This document shows, piece by piece, positions 37,462-45,634 of a stretch of DNA of 64,000 nt. Position 1 is the stretch's first letter, and each line of letters opens with the position of its first letter. The notes beneath the pieces were generated by a model. The model was given only the letters and a program-made list of their open reading frames with translations, ran no database searches and had not been told where the DNA came from. Origin of the DNA: EB88 sp965199135 (GTDB lineage Bacteria; Acidobacteriota; Terriglobia; Terriglobales; Acidobacteriaceae); the NCBI GenBank assembly GCA_965199135.1, contig OZ240685.1, positions 1,736,001 through 1,800,000 of the forward strand, written 5' to 3'. Both the position numbers and the translations under genes were made by a program.

Positions 37462-37473
37462 ACTACGCCTGAA
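37452..37473 (+). repeat. Exact 11-bp tandem duplication over the gdhA stop codon
   Basis: CTACGCCTGAA occurs twice, head to tail (37452-37462 and 37463-37473). The first copy contains the gdhA TGA stop at 37459-37461, so the second copy is untranslated. Confidence 0.95.
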
Positions 37474-37478
37474 CAAAA

Positions 37479-37509
37479 GGGGGAGGCAGAAGGGGTTCGC
37501 GCCTCCCCC
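37479..37509 (+). terminator. Possible hairpin terminator after gdhA
   Basis: GGGGGAGGC (37479-37487) pairs with GCCTCCCCC (37501-37509) around a 13-base loop. No T-tract follows, so confidence is limited. Confidence 0.45.
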
Positions 37510-37738
37510 CTCGAGAAGCGACGTCGGGTAGGGGCAGCCGTGACGCCCCCGTGCTGTCCACAGCAGCGGTGGCGAATCAGGCGGGGTGCCGCGGGGTGGT
37601 ACATCCGTAATAAGGATGTCCACAGCGCGCAGGCGGGAGCGCTTTTTATGAGTACACCTCATGCAAGAATGGGAACGCGAAACAGGTGTTCTCGCTGTTT
37701 CCTTGCCGCAAAGAGCACGTTCTGCCGATAAATCCCCT

Positions 37739-38971
37739 ATGTTCGATACGCCGACTTCCAGTATCCAGAAGACTCAACCGACCGGAGCACCGATCGCCCC
37801 GTTGCTTCAGGGCCGTTTTCCCCAGGAGCTTGAACTGGAGTTTGCCGAGATCCAGGCGGCGACGCCCACGGGGGGGACGCTGCCGGCATTGCTCGGGTCG
37901 GCGCTGCTCTTCCATGCTCTGCTGATTGGCGAGCGGGCCGCGGTCCTGCTGCCGCCTCGGATGTTTGTCTTTCGGGGCGCCCCGGTCACGCTCCTGTTGA
38001 TCGCATTTCTGCTCCTTCCTGCCGCCGTCCGCAGGAAAGAGGCTGGTCGCGGCTTTGTGGTCGCGTTCACCGTGATCCTCATCGGCATGCTGCTGGCAGG
38101 GGTGCCTTTCACCCGGGCGGAGCAGCTGCTGCCCATGCAGACTGGCGTCGCGATCCTGCTCCTGATGGTGGGTTGGATGACCGCGCTTCCGCGTCGCTGG
38201 ACGACGCTCGCTGTTGGCTCCGCACTGCTCGTTGATGCTGCCTCGCTTCTGTTCGGAGCCGCGCGGCATACGATTGGTGTACCGATCATTCTGGAATCCT
38301 TCTGGGCTCCAGGCTTTGCTGCAGCACTGCTGATCCTGCTGGCTGCGGTCCGCCAAAATGAAGCGCGACGCGACTTCCTGCTCGTACGGCAGGCCGCCTT
38401 CGCAGGGGTGCAAACGCCGGCATCGGTGGCGCAAAATCCGGAAGATGCGCCGCATCTCGATCCCGAAACCGGCATCGGGAATCGCCTGGCCTTTGACATG
38501 CGTTTTCGCGCAGCCTGGGATCAGGCCGCTGCCCGTCGGCACTCGATCGCCCTGCTGTTCTTCTCGATTGACAACTTTGCGGAGCAGAAGCGGGATCTTG
38601 GTTTCCGGTACTCCGAGCTCCTCCAGTCACAGGTTGCCAGCCTCCTCAAGGACGGCCTCCGTCGCTCCGACGATATGGTGGCTCGCTTTGACGGCCACCA
38701 CTTCGTCGTGATGCTGCCTGGCGTTGGCACGGACGGCGCGACGCAGATCGCAGAACGCCTCCGTGGCTGCATCGAAGAGATGCCGATCTTCGCGGGCCAG
38801 AGGCGGCATCACGCCACCGTCACGGTCGGCGCCGCCAGCATGCGGGCCAAACGTGCAGTGGACCGGGAACGTCTCGTCGACTCTGCTGTGCAGGCGCTCG
38901 AACAGGCCAGGGCTACTGGCAACAACCTCGTCTGTGTCGAGGGCCGTGGCTGTATCCCACGCATGAGCTAA
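37739..38971 (+). CDS. Membrane protein with catalytically degenerate GGDEF domain
   Basis: A 410-residue protein with five to six membrane helices between about 46 and 203, then a GGDEF-type domain (238-400). The domain is recognisable from LDPETGIGNRLAFD, then ALLFFSIDNFAEQKRDLGF and VTVGAAS. At the active-site turn, GG[DE]EF reads DGHHF (318-322), so the metal- and substrate-binding glycine and acids are lost and diguanylate cyclase activity is unlikely. The inhibitory-site RxxD is kept as RSDD (309-312), five residues before the turn, as in active enzymes, so c-di-GMP binding is possible. ATG 37739 is preferred by position, but its Shine-Dalgarno is weak. It lies between gdhA and pgsA. 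Confidence 0.78.
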   Translation: MFDTPTSSIQKTQPTGAPIAPLLQGRFPQELELEFAEIQAATPTGGTLPALLGSALLFHALLIGERAAVLLPPRMFVFRGAPVTLLLIAFLLLPAAVRRKEAGRGFVVAFTVILIGMLLAGVPFTRAEQLLPMQTGVAILLLMVGWMTALPRRWTTLAVGSALLVDAASLLFGAARHTIGVPIILESFWAPGFAAALLILLAAVRQNEARRDFLLVRQAAFAGVQTPASVAQNPEDAPHLDPETGIGNRLAFDMRFRAAWDQAAARRHSIALLFFSIDNFAEQKRDLGFRYSELLQSQVASLLKDGLRRSDDMVARFDGHHFVVMLPGVGTDGATQIAERLRGCIEEMPIFAGQRRHHATVTVGAASMRAKRAVDRERLVDSAVQALEQARATGNNLVCVEGRGCIPRMS

Positions 38972-39137
38972 GCCGTCCTCTCCTGGAAAAGCCGCGTCCG
39001 CAGTTGCAGCCGCAGCCGAAGTTGCTCTTCGCCCAGCAAAGGGTTTGTCCATCGCTTCTCCGTGGCATGGGAAGCGCTGGTGCATAATGATCTTGAAGCG
39101 ACCGCCCACGCCAATCACCAGGCCTTGATCGAAGAGT

Positions 39138-39782
39138 GTGAACCTCCCCAACTCCATCACGACAAGCCGAATCTTGTGTGTGCCCCTGTTGATCTGGCTG
39201 CTCTCACCGCACTGCCCCCTCCGCACCACCCCGGGGGCGCAGGAGCTTTTCGTCTCGATCTTCTTCCTGCTGGCCTTTGTGACGGACGGCGTGGACGGAT
39301 ATCTCGCGCGCAAGCGTGGTCAGATCACCACCCTCGGCATGCTGCTGGATCCCCTTGCGGACAAGCTGCTCGTCACCGCCGCTTTCATCGCGCTGGTGCA
39401 GTACAACCCCCATATCGTGAAGCCATGGATCGCCACGGTCGTGATCGGGCGCGAGTTCCTGGTCAGCGGCCTGCGTTCGATCGCGAGTTCTGAGGGCTTT
39501 ACCATCGCGGCCAGTGACCTCGGCAAACTCAAGACCGTCATCCAGATCGTCTGCGTGATTGCCGCGGTCCTCGATCACCAGTGGCATGCCTGGTATATCG
39601 GCTGGTTCGTCTTTCCGGTCGATTCGATCGCAGTTGCAGCCATCTACTTCATGGCGCTGATCTCGATCTGGTCCGCCGTTGACTATTTCTGGGCGTTCTG
39701 GCGCAAGATCGACCGGGCTGGTGCCGCTCGTCGCGACAGCGAGAATGCCCTGCTCGCCGGCAGCAAACCCTCGAACCGCTGA
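39138..39782 (+). CDS. pgsA: CDP-diacylglycerol-glycerol-3-phosphate 3-phosphatidyltransferase
   Basis: A 214-residue membrane enzyme of the CDP-alcohol phosphotransferase family that makes phosphatidylglycerophosphate. The signature D-G-x2-D-G-x2-A-R-x8-G-x3-D-x3-D is intact: D50, G51, D53, G54, A57, R58, G67, D71 and D75. MNLPNSITTSRILCVPLLIW at the start is typical. Several membrane helices follow (about 78-95, 100-118, 140-165 and 175-195). The start is GTG 39138 with a weak GAAGAG just upstream. It stands alone and ends at a perfect 19-bp hairpin. Confidence 0.92.
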   Translation: MNLPNSITTSRILCVPLLIWLLSPHCPLRTTPGAQELFVSIFFLLAFVTDGVDGYLARKRGQITTLGMLLDPLADKLLVTAAFIALVQYNPHIVKPWIATVVIGREFLVSGLRSIASSEGFTIAASDLGKLKTVIQIVCVIAAVLDHQWHAWYIGWFVFPVDSIAVAAIYFMALISIWSAVDYFWAFWRKIDRAGAARRDSENALLAGSKPSNR

Positions 39783-39792
39783 ACCGCTCCAG

Positions 39793-39833
39793 GCAAGCAA
39801 ACGAGGCACCCGGAGGGTGCCTCGTTTGCTTGC
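39793..39833. terminator. Perfect 19-bp hairpin between convergent genes
   Basis: Arms 39793-39811 and 39815-39833 match over 19 bases around a GGA loop. The 5' part of the right arm is GC-rich and ends in CGTTTGCTTGC. It lies between the stops of pgsA and the GvpF/L-like gene and is probably a bidirectional terminator. Confidence 0.85.
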
Positions 39834-39844
39834 TCCGGGGAGGG

Positions 39845-40621
39845 CTATGCGGGAATAGCGCGGGGTTGGGTCACCGACGGGCTTGCCGCGGCAACACTGC
39901 GGGTTAGGCTGTGCACGAAGTGGTACGGCGGCCAGGGACCTGAAAGCTGCAGCTGGCAGTCACGCATCTGCTCGCGGGCCATCTGGAACTTGTTCTGGTA
40001 TCGCTCAACTTGGCGCGCGCCAATCAGGTGGCTTACATCCAGCTGCATCCTGCCGGAGTCCAGACGACGACAGGTGATCTCCTCAGAGATCGGCGCAAAC
40101 ATACGATTCAGCTGCATCGAGAGGGACCGCGCCCGGGTCTGGCGCTCCCGCTGGCGGGTCGCGGTCTCCCGAAGGTCGGATAGGTAGGTGCGGCTTCCGG
40201 CCGCGCCAGCTCCGGAATATTCGCGAACCTGCTCACGGCAGCCATCATCGAGCGTCAACTTCATATGCATCTCGCACTTGCCATGCAGAACCGAGAGGTT
40301 TGCCAGGAACTGGCGCTGGTTCGAGCGAATCGAGCGACGCAGCAGCTCGTCGTTGGCAAATACTGTGCCGAAACGGAAAGGCAGCACCGTCGCGGTTTTA
40401 AAGCAGTCAGCGATAACACGGGCGTGGTCTTTGGCGCTCTGGTTGGAAGGGGCTTGCGACGGAGTGTGTTCGGAGACGAGAACGGCAAGATCACTGGCGG
40501 GGTAAAGAAAGACCTGGTTTCCTTCGAGTCCATTGACTGAGTCGAGTGGTACAGGCTTGCGGTGGCGGAGCAGTTCGGGGAAAGCTTGTTTCTCGGTCAC
40601 ACAGTAGGCATACCACGCCAT
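39845..40621 (-). CDS. GvpL/GvpF-family gas vesicle-like protein (orphan)
   Basis: A 258-residue protein with the two-domain layout of GvpF/GvpL. MAWYAYCVTEKQ opens it, and VLPFRFGTVFANDELLRRSI (79-98) and KCEMHMKLTLDD (114-125) are family signatures. GAGAAGSRTYLSDLRETATR follows, then a helical linker, and MQLDVSHLIG with LSGPWPPYHFV close the C-terminal domain. GvpF binds the gas vesicle shell protein GvpA. No gvpA or other gvp gene is in the window, so it may have another role. GGAG lies 7 bases before the ATG. The preceding gene on this strand is the coiled-coil membrane protein, 284 bases upstream. Confidence 0.82.
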   Translation of the reverse strand: MAWYAYCVTEKQAFPELLRHRKPVPLDSVNGLEGNQVFLYPASDLAVLVSEHTPSQAPSNQSAKDHARVIADCFKTATVLPFRFGTVFANDELLRRSIRSNQRQFLANLSVLHGKCEMHMKLTLDDGCREQVREYSGAGAAGSRTYLSDLRETATRQRERQTRARSLSMQLNRMFAPISEEITCRRLDSGRMQLDVSHLIGARQVERYQNKFQMAREQMRDCQLQLSGPWPPYHFVHSLTRSVAAASPSVTQPRAIPA

Positions 40622-40905
40622 TGAGGCACTCCGTGTCTAGCATCCAGTCCCCGGGGGAGCGGGCTAGCATAAGCAGGAACTGCGCTGGGGAGAGCGGACC
40701 AGAGACGAGTGCTCCTCCGGGTCCGCCACATCTTCTTGCGATCGTGGGGGCATCCTAGCGGGCCATGGTAACGATTTGCAACGAAAAAGCTCCCACGCAA
40801 GTGGTACAAAAGCGCGTGTTTACACGCATGTTTGCAATCTCTACACGGCGTAAGTGCGTTTTCATACCCTCGTTGCGGGTCCTGACCGCCGAGCTGCTCC
40901 GCCAC

Positions 40906-41640
40906 TCACCGGTGTAGGAAGATCGCCAGCAGTACCACTTCGGCAACAACGAGCATGAAGAGGATCACGGATGCGGCGGTCAGCACGCGCGAGCGGTCCG
41001 CAAGCTGATGGGTCAGGTGGGAGAGGGCGCCCTGTTCGGCGACCGTGCGCTCCAGCCCTTCACGCAGCCGTCGAATCTGCTCCTCGGCAAGGTCGAGAGC
41101 AGCACGTGTCTTCTTCAGCTCCTCGACGGTATCCCGCTGCCGCTTGTCCATGGAGAGGAGAAGCTCAGAGAGACGCGCCCCATCCTCCTGGGTAGGAGCG
41201 TTTGCTTGTGCCGCAGGCGCCGGTCCGGCGGCGGGGAAGCTTATCCCGCCCAGCATAGGAAGCAGCCGGGCCGCGGCCTGCGCCGCGCCATGGTCGACCA
41301 GGCGTAAGGCTCCGCCAACAGCGGGCAAAAAGGGCCGCAATGCACTCAGGAGCTGGCGCCCCCGCTCGGCAGGAGTGATGCGGGGCTGTCCAAGTGCGGT
41401 GCTCCGCTGACTTTCCGGCTGGTGCACCGTAGCTTCCTGCCGCGGAAGCCCAGGCTCCGTCGCCATGACGCTCGCGGCAAGCGGGTCCATTCCGGGCTCA
41501 ACCGCGTCGGTCGCCGCCGGGGTTTCGGACGGAACGATCGTCTCACCCAAAGCATCTTCTGCGGGGTTGCGTTCGGTTCTCGGCACGGCCTTGTTTGTTG
41601 CAAGATCCATCAAGCGGTCCACCGAATCGTATTTCGCCAT
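40906..41640 (-). CDS. Tail-anchored coiled-coil membrane protein, unknown function
   Basis: A 244-residue protein. Residues 1-90 are soluble and disordered-looking, with many Pro/Thr/Glu (GETIVPSETPAATD). A helical core with LLSALRPFLPAVGGALRLVD (about 97-116) follows, then a coiled coil of about 50 residues (LSMDKRQRDTVEELKKTRAA onwards, to about 207). A single membrane helix (about 220-241, LTAASVILFMLVVAEVVLLA) ends the protein. This is a tail-anchored arrangement facing the cytoplasm. Length and composition suggest a scaffold. AGGAG lies 8 bases before the ATG. It follows the aroD-aroE fusion after 39 bases and may be its operon partner. Confidence 0.65.
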   Translation of the reverse strand: MAKYDSVDRLMDLATNKAVPRTERNPAEDALGETIVPSETPAATDAVEPGMDPLAASVMATEPGLPRQEATVHQPESQRSTALGQPRITPAERGRQLLSALRPFLPAVGGALRLVDHGAAQAAARLLPMLGGISFPAAGPAPAAQANAPTQEDGARLSELLLSMDKRQRDTVEELKKTRAALDLAEEQIRRLREGLERTVAEQGALSHLTHQLADRSRVLTAASVILFMLVVAEVVLLAIFLHR

Positions 41641-41679
41641 ACCTGTTTCTCCTCTATGCCTCGAACCGCGCCTGGCTCT

Positions 41680-43239
41680 CTACTGGACGCCTGAATGGGG
41701 CGTCCGCGCTGCTTCGAGAACTCCGCGCATGACAGCTTCTGGCGCATCGCGTCCCGTCCAGAGCGCCCACTGCCGCATGCCCTGTTCCAGAAACATCTCG
41801 AGTCCGTGGATCACCTCGATACCAAGCGCTTCCGCCGCGCGTGTCAAGGCCGTATCCGCGGGTCGGTACACCATCTCGAAGACAACACGCACATCCTTGA
41901 GCGCTTCGGGCGGTACCGGCACGCCCTGAAAGCTGTATCCCAGCATCCCTGCAGGCGTCGCCTGCACCAGGATGTCGAAGCCACCGAGGTTTGCGCGATC
42001 GGCGACCTGCACCCCGGCGTCCTCCGCCAACACCTCTGCCGCTTCCCTGGTCCGGTTCCAGAGGAAGACTGCTGCCCCTTCTGCGCGCAGGGCGAACGCG
42101 GCAGCGCGCGCTGCTCCCCCGGCTCCCACGATTAGCACGCGTGCGCCGCGGATCGAGATGCGTTTCGCGAGCGGGCCAACGATCGCGGGCACGTCGGTGT
42201 TCAGGCCGAACAGCGTTCCATCCTCCCGCCGCAGGATCGTATTCACCGCGCCGATGTCCGCAGCCAGGGGATCGACCTGGTCGAGAAAAGGGAGCACCTC
42301 GACCTTCCATGGCATGGTGACGCTGCAGCCAGCGAGGGGCAGCTCACCGATCACGTGGAGAAGCTCGCTGACGGCGGAGGTATGCAGCGCAACATAGACG
42401 CCGGGCACGTGCTCACTGTCGAACGCAGCATTGTGGAGAGCCGGCGAGAGCGAGTGGCCGATCGGGTTGCCGACGACCCCGTAGACTGGCGTCGCCCGCG
42501 TGATCAAGGCCACCCTGTATTGCTGGAGGAGCGCACGCGCGGAGATCTGCCCGGGCGCTGTCTGCGTCGGCCCGGCGCCAAAGGTGAACGCAGCGCCCCT
42601 GGACACAGCCAGCACACGGCTCAGCGCGCCTGCCTCGCCCATGCAGATGCCAACCAGGGGGAACTCTGCGGAGTGGGCCTCAAGAAACCGGAGCATGCGC
42701 AGGTTGTCGGAAAGTGTCTGCGCGGTCGAGACGACCTTATAGATGGAAGCACCTGCCGGCGCGCCGAGAGACCGCAGCAGCGCCAGGGTCCCGTCGAGAT
42801 CGCCGGTCTGCTCGAAGTCATGAGCGCTCACAAGGAGCCGTGCATTGCGCGTCCTGAGTGCCTCGCCGAAGCCGAGCAGTTGCTCGGGCGGCAGCGCGGA
42901 CAAAGATTCCAGCTCAAGGTCGACCACTTGAGCCCCGGCATCTACCAGGGTCAGCAGCAGCTGCAGCTGTTCCTCGATCGAGCCGCAAAAGGCGCCCCCG
43001 CCCGCGGTGCGCCGGCAGGTGGCAAGGATCGTCGCTTCGGGGTGCGTCTCGCAGAAAGCCCTCAGCCGAGGGACAACAGCAAGAGGTGCGGCCAGGGCAT
43101 CCCAGCGCAATTCCAGGAAGGGGCTGTCTTCAAGCGCTTCCCCTGCGGCAAGGAAGAGTGAGTCAGGATCGGCAGCAGCCACCGCGATACAGACGGGTGC
43201 AAGGTGCGGAAAGCGCGAGGCGGAGCGTGCGGATGCCAA
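41680..43239 (-). CDS. aroDE: Bifunctional 3-dehydroquinate dehydratase/shikimate dehydrogenase (AroD-AroE fusion)
   Basis: About 519 residues with two full enzymes of the shikimate pathway, converting dehydroquinate to dehydroshikimate and then shikimate. Residues about 14-230 are a type I dehydratase: E43-x-R45 (LELRWD), H140 in SAHDFEQ and Schiff-base K168 in SIYKVVSTAQ. Residues about 250-510 are AroE: GHSLSPALHN (261-270), K312 in VTMPWK, NTD (347-349) and the NADP fold VGAGGAARAAA (371-381). Fusions of this order are known in plants and some bacteria. The start is uncertain: TTG 43239 lies after a GAGGA; the frame extends upstream without similarity. It is divergent from the M3 peptidase gene. 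Confidence 0.9.
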   Translation of the reverse strand: MASARSASRFPHLAPVCIAVAAADPDSLFLAAGEALEDSPFLELRWDALAAPLAVVPRLRAFCETHPEATILATCRRTAGGGAFCGSIEEQLQLLLTLVDAGAQVVDLELESLSALPPEQLLGFGEALRTRNARLLVSAHDFEQTGDLDGTLALLRSLGAPAGASIYKVVSTAQTLSDNLRMLRFLEAHSAEFPLVGICMGEAGALSRVLAVSRGAAFTFGAGPTQTAPGQISARALLQQYRVALITRATPVYGVVGNPIGHSLSPALHNAAFDSEHVPGVYVALHTSAVSELLHVIGELPLAGCSVTMPWKVEVLPFLDQVDPLAADIGAVNTILRREDGTLFGLNTDVPAIVGPLAKRISIRGARVLIVGAGGAARAAAFALRAEGAAVFLWNRTREAAEVLAEDAGVQVADRANLGGFDILVQATPAGMLGYSFQGVPVPPEALKDVRVVFEMVYRPADTALTRAAEALGIEVIHGLEMFLEQGMRQWALWTGRDAPEAVMRGVLEAARTPHSGVQ

Positions 43240-43447
43240 CAGGAGTGTCTCTTTCCTCGCAGCAGAGCGGGAACTTTCTGCGATGCTAGCTGCTCGTGCC
43301 CGGGGGCGCAAACGCTGCGACCAGCCTCGTGCTCCTCTCGTTCCCGTACAGGGACAGCCTGGGCCATCGTCCCGGAACTGCAAACCAGGTGAAAGGGAAG
43401 TCAGCCGAGACTTGCACCGGGGCGCTCCGCGAGGCAGTCTAAGCGAT

Positions 43448-45484
43448 ATGGATCAGACCGCCTCGCCCGAAAGCACCCAGTCAGCCGCGCATCAACAGAC
43501 CCATCCCTGGTCCGTGTCGAACCCGGAGGCGCTCGCACACTGGGTGGGCGAGGCCCTTGCTGAGCATCGCTCGCTCGTCGACGCAGTGCACCACGCTGCG
43601 GCGGAGCGGACCCTCGAGACAACGTTGCGGGCGTACGATGACGCGGTTGCGGTGCTTAGCGCTACCGGATCGCAGCTTTCCCTGCTTAACAGCGTGCACC
43701 CGGACAAGGGCATGCGGGACACCGCGCAGGAGCAGCTGCAGGTCGTCGCACAGGCCGGCGTGGCATTGGGCTTAAATCGCGAGGTGTACCAAGCGCTTGG
43801 GGCCATTCCCTTGCCCGAGAGCGAGGCCGCGACCCGGCACTACCTGGAACGCACCCTGCTCGGCTACCGGCTCGCCGGCGTCGATCGCGACGACGCAACA
43901 CGTGAAAAGCTGCGTGAGCTGCAGGAACGCGCGACCATGTTATCGCTGACCTTTGGCCGCAACGTGCAGGAGAGCGTGGGCAGCGTCGTCGTCGGGTCTG
44001 CCGAAGAACTGCGCGGGCTGCCGGAGGATTTTCTGACGGGTCATCCACCCAGGAAAGAGGGCGAGGATGCCGGATCGATCGTGCTGACAACCGAGTTCCC
44101 GGACTATCTCCCGGTGATGACGTTCGCGCGAAGTGCAGATCTGCGCCGGCGCATGTTCCTGGCTTATCAGACGCGCGCCTTCCCACAGAACGTCGCGGTA
44201 TTGCAGGACCTGCTTCAGGTTCGTCACGAGATTGCAACGCTGCTTGGCTTCCCGACCTGGGCCGACCTTGCCACCGCGGACCAGATGATGGAGTCCTCGG
44301 CAAACATGCAGCAGTTTCTCGACGAACTCGAGAAAGCGACGCGCGAAGGCGCGAAGCGGGAGTATGCCGCGGTGCTCGCGTTTGCGCAGGCGAGCGCCCG
44401 GGAGATGGGCGAGCCGGTGCCCGAGGCCATCGATGCAGCGAGCCGGGGATTCTGGCTCGAGCTCTACCGTCGCTCCGCGTTCCAGTTCGATTCGCAGTCG
44501 GTGCGGCCGTACTTTCCCTACGAACGCGTACAGGCCGGGGTGCTGACGCTGGTGGAAAATCTGTTCCGCGTCCGCTTCGAGCAGGTCTGTGATGCCGAGG
44601 TGTGGCATCCGAGTGTGACGACCTGGGACGTGCGTGACGCGCAGGGTGAGGCGCGACTCGGCCGCTTTTACCTGGATATGCACCCCCGCGAGGGCAAGGA
44701 CAAGTGGTTCTCTGCTGCGCCCCTGATCCCTGGCATTCGCGGGCGGCAGGTACCCGAGGCCGCGCTGATCTGTAATTTTCCTGGTGGCAAGGCCGATGAC
44801 AACGACCCCGGTCTGCTGCAGCACTCTGACGTCACAACGTTTCTCCACGAGTTCGGCCACCTGATGCATGCGATTCTGGGCGGACAGCAGGCGTGGGCCG
44901 GGGTCAGCGGGATCGCGACCGAAGGGGATTTTGTCGAAGTGCCCTCGCAGATGCTGGAAGAGTTCTTCCGCGACCCGGCGCTGCTGGCAGGCTTTGCCCA
45001 CCACTACCAGACCGATGAGCCCATCCCGCGGGAGCTGGTCGAAAGCATGAACCGGGCGGGGGCCTTCGGTCGTGCCGATTCAGTGCGGACGCAGCTCTTC
45101 TATACCAGCTACTCGCTCGACACCCACAGACTGGACCCCACGACGCTCGATCTCGAGCAACTGCTCAAGCAGGATTACGCACGCTTTCTGCCGTACCAGT
45201 GGGTCGAGGGCAACAAGCTCTACGCGAGCTTCACTCACCTGACCGGGTACTCCTCCAACTACTACACGTACCTGTATGACAAGGTGATTGCGCTGGACTT
45301 TTTCCGGGAGTTCGCCGCGGACGACCTGCTGGCAGCCGCCGTGGCTGCGCGCTACCGCGAAGAGGTCCTTGAGCCTGGCGGTTCGAAGCCCGGCAAGGAA
45401 CTGGTGAGGGCGTTTCTCAGCCGCGAGCAGAGCTCGGATGCGTTCACCGAGTGGCTGGGTGAGGCGATCCCGACGGCCGTTTAG
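43448..45484 (+). CDS. M3-family (thimet oligopeptidase-like) metallopeptidase
   Basis: A 678-residue zinc peptidase that cleaves short peptides in the cytoplasm; no signal peptide is visible. The zinc site is H467 and H471 with catalytic E468 in HEFGHLMH, and third ligand E497 in DFVEVPSQM. The order and spacing (30 residues from H467 to E497) match thimet oligopeptidase/oligopeptidase A. Later KLYASFTHLTGYSSNYYTYL is the substrate-binding region. The ATG at 43448 follows GAGG by about a dozen bases; it gives a normal-length protein. The following hairpin (45552-45572) may end its transcript. Divergent from aroDE. Confidence 0.92.
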   Translation: MDQTASPESTQSAAHQQTHPWSVSNPEALAHWVGEALAEHRSLVDAVHHAAAERTLETTLRAYDDAVAVLSATGSQLSLLNSVHPDKGMRDTAQEQLQVVAQAGVALGLNREVYQALGAIPLPESEAATRHYLERTLLGYRLAGVDRDDATREKLRELQERATMLSLTFGRNVQESVGSVVVGSAEELRGLPEDFLTGHPPRKEGEDAGSIVLTTEFPDYLPVMTFARSADLRRRMFLAYQTRAFPQNVAVLQDLLQVRHEIATLLGFPTWADLATADQMMESSANMQQFLDELEKATREGAKREYAAVLAFAQASAREMGEPVPEAIDAASRGFWLELYRRSAFQFDSQSVRPYFPYERVQAGVLTLVENLFRVRFEQVCDAEVWHPSVTTWDVRDAQGEARLGRFYLDMHPREGKDKWFSAAPLIPGIRGRQVPEAALICNFPGGKADDNDPGLLQHSDVTTFLHEFGHLMHAILGGQQAWAGVSGIATEGDFVEVPSQMLEEFFRDPALLAGFAHHYQTDEPIPRELVESMNRAGAFGRADSVRTQLFYTSYSLDTHRLDPTTLDLEQLLKQDYARFLPYQWVEGNKLYASFTHLTGYSSNYYTYLYDKVIALDFFREFAADDLLAAAVAARYREEVLEPGGSKPGKELVRAFLSREQSSDAFTEWLGEAIPTAV

Positions 45485-45551
45485 GAGAGTCCGCGGCGCC
45501 ACACTCTTCGGCTCCGCTGACGGCAAGGCATAAGGGAGCCTGTACCCCAGG

Positions 45552-45572
45552 CGGCGGCACCTCAAGCCGCCG
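45552..45572 (+). terminator. Possible hairpin after the M3 peptidase gene
   Basis: CGGCGGC (45552-45558) and GCCGCCG (45566-45572) pair around a 7-base loop. A related CAGGCCGCCGG follows at 45593. No T-tract is present, so a terminator role is tentative. Confidence 0.4.
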
Positions 45573-45634
45573 GGCTTCCAACCGCTCAACCCCAGGCCGC
45601 CGGATTTAGAACGTATGCCTCGCCTACTCGGCGA

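Noticed and set aside
36316..37662. 448-residue minus-strand reading frame opposite gdhA
   Set aside because: The composition is His/Arg/Asp-rich noise, and gdhA on the other strand has every family motif.
37680..37738. c-di-GMP (GEMM) riboswitch before the degenerate GGDEF gene
   Set aside because: Only a short GCAAAG-like string is present; the conserved receptor core and tetraloop pairing are missing.
39040..39090. Promoter for pgsA near TGCATAATG
   Set aside because: A possible extended -10 is present but no -35 at an acceptable distance, so it is not listed as a feature.
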